Position numbers and translations under genes: made by a program. The notes beneath the pieces were generated by a model. The model was not told the origin of the DNA. It worked only from the letters and a program-made list of their open reading frames with translations, and searched no databases. 18,385 nucleotides of DNA from Spongospora subterranea (taxonomy: Eukaryota; Endomyxa; Phytomyxea; Plasmodiophorida; Plasmodiophoridae): assembly GCA_900404475.1 (NCBI GenBank), contig OUQQ01000412.1, forward strand, positions 1-18,385. Reading direction: 5' to 3'. Shown here in pieces: positions 17,281 through 18,385 of the stretch. The number at the start of each line of letters is the position of its first letter. The stretch's first letter is position 1.

Positions 17281-17791
17281 GACGAATCAAAATGGTTCCC
17301 ATGTTTGTTTGCGAGATCTCCGAAAATCTCGGGATTAGCGGATTCCTGCCCGTTGCTGAATTTGTTTACAATGCGGCCAGCCCTATTCGGGGAATGAGGT
17401 TTATGACTCTCATTCCTGATTCGACGATACAACATTGGTCTGGCTGAACGATAATGGTAATCTTCTGAGCGGACCGGACCATGTATTCTGTGACTTTTTC
17501 ACTGGCTATCTTGGCCACCAATCTCCAGCCAACACGGCGCATCCCACACCTCACTTTCCCAGCGATATCTCCGATCGTTTATTATCTCCACTTCCCCTTC
17601 TTATCGACTTTGATGATCCAGAACCGCTGTATGTGGTCAAAGCTGTTTTCAACAATCAAAACCGTGTACAGGACCGTCTGAATTGGAACGCCATCGGGAG
17701 CCCACGCCCAACCTTGCCGCCGCCCCGGCATTGCAAGAAGCGCTTTATTAGTTTTATGCACAGAATCCCTCAGCGGGGGGAGCTGCCATAA
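17281..17791 (+). mobile_element. Probable Ty3/gypsy integrase C-terminus and chromodomain-like relic
   Basis: Two plus-strand frames, in different registers, resemble the end of a Ty3/gypsy polyprotein. The first (17292-17447) contains FLPVAEFVYNAASPI, like the 'LPLAEFAYNxS' block of gypsy integrases. The second (to 17791) contains VWLNDNGN, like 'VWLSTxNI', and later LSPLPLLIDFDDPEPLYVV, like the 'PPLPPIxIDGxPEYEVExIL' lead into the chromodomain of chromoviruses. The spacing between the blocks is shorter than in intact elements and the frame changes once, implying a decayed copy. The match rests on motifs only; a host gene with unrelated sequence remains possible. Confidence 0.45.
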
Positions 17792-18178
17792 GTCAGTTTA
17801 TCCCTGGGTAGGCTGATCCAAAAAGAATATTCAACCAAACCTTTTTGCCCAACGCATAACTCGGATGAGAACGTCGTTTCTTGTCTGTAACAAAGTTTAT
17901 GTCTTGGCACCTGTTTTGCTATAAACGCGGTCGATGATCGTGGCCGATCGGGTCCCCTCTTGTTGTATCCTGACGGTAATCGGGTATGATCACCAATACA
18001 GATCGCCATTGACAAGGAAAACTCTAACAGCAGCAGTTTATTAGGGCTGATATATATAGAGAGAAAATCATCTCTACTTAACCTGGAAGTATACCGCCAA
18101 CGCCATCAAGAATGATGATCGCTTTCAGAAAATGATGTATACAATGGAGCCTTTGGACGGTTGAGCCTTCAATCTTAG
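17792..18178. other. Stretch without a confidently placed gene
   Basis: No frame with clear splice sites or motifs. A plus-strand piece at about 18075-18165 (AIKNDDRFQKMMYTMEPLDG then TGA) looks protein-like but could not be connected to anything. An AT-rich block including TATATATA lies at about 18051-18058. Confidence 0.3.
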
Positions 18179-18355
18179 TTTTCGTCCGAGTGCCAATTCT
18201 CAGCGATCTGGCATACGACGCTACAAAATCTCGAGCAATCATGTTGCTGGCCTCCGAAATCGCGAATTCATTCCATCTGGAGCGGTTTCAGCGGATGTTA
18301 ATTCTTTGAAAACCAATGCGGACGTAAAAGCAAGTATGCCGACATCTGTTCAACT
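18179..18355 (+). CDS. Possible exon running to a splice donor near the right edge
   Basis: After an acceptor-like ATCTTAG (18177-18178) a plus-strand frame stays open for about 58 codons (RRYKISSNHVAGLRN, GAVSADVNSLKTNADVKA) and reaches a consensus donor, GTAAGT, at 18356. A second plus-strand frame over the same bases (RVPILSDLAYDATKSRAIML) is just as protein-like, so the frame is unsettled. The gene would continue beyond the window. No family is recognised. Confidence 0.3.
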
Positions 18356-18385
18356 GTAAGTGCAGTTCCTTTGAAATCAAGAGGG

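Noticed and set aside
1..18385. tRNA, rRNA or CRISPR features
   Set aside because: No sequence with the paired A and B boxes or cloverleaf of a tRNA, no rRNA core sequence and no regularly spaced repeats were seen.

Overview
This window is eukaryotic nuclear DNA. The genes are cut by many short GT-AG introns, mostly 47-80 nt, and read with the standard genetic code. The homologues I recognise are eukaryotic: the tRNA pseudouridine synthase PUS3/Deg1, LRRC51, enolase, the U1 snRNP splicing factor LUC7 and the spindle protein HMMR/RHAMM. LRRC51 is largely a gene of lineages with cilia or flagella, and the enolase carries the EWGW insert best known from plants and alveolates. Together these suggest a flagellated protist with a compact genome. 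I cannot place it more precisely from sequence alone; a rhizarian is one possibility.

Layout: a minus-strand exon at the left edge (1-109); PUS3 (-, 635-2824, ten exons); an intergenic stretch with a roughly 240-bp tandem duplication around a single N (2942-3428); LRRC51 (+, 3620-4350); enolase (-, 4494-5939); a small unknown gene A (+, 5951-6432); a small unknown gene B (-, 6745-7030); LUC7 (+, 7177-8311); an unknown multi-exon gene C (-, about 8388-9535); HMMR (+, 9618-12950); and a 335-residue HTH-repeat/zinc-ribbon protein (-, 13115-14122). From PUS3 to this last gene the strands alternate strictly, so every junction is head-to-head or tail-to-tail. Two head-to-head start codon pairs lie only 11 and about 80 bp apart.

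Right of 14123 the picture changes. A decayed Ty3/gypsy reverse transcriptase-RNase H relic (-, about 14775-15030) is followed by minus-strand exons of one or two unrecognised genes (15393-16850). Then comes a probable integrase/chromodomain relic of a Ty3/gypsy element on the other strand (17281-17791). A possible plus-strand exon runs to a donor site near the right edge.

The recognised genes are mostly housekeeping and cell-division functions (tRNA modification, splicing, glycolysis, spindle, cilium) and do not form one pathway. Exon limits come from reading the six frames by eye, checking splice phase, and comparing with remembered family motifs. No alignment or transcript data were available.
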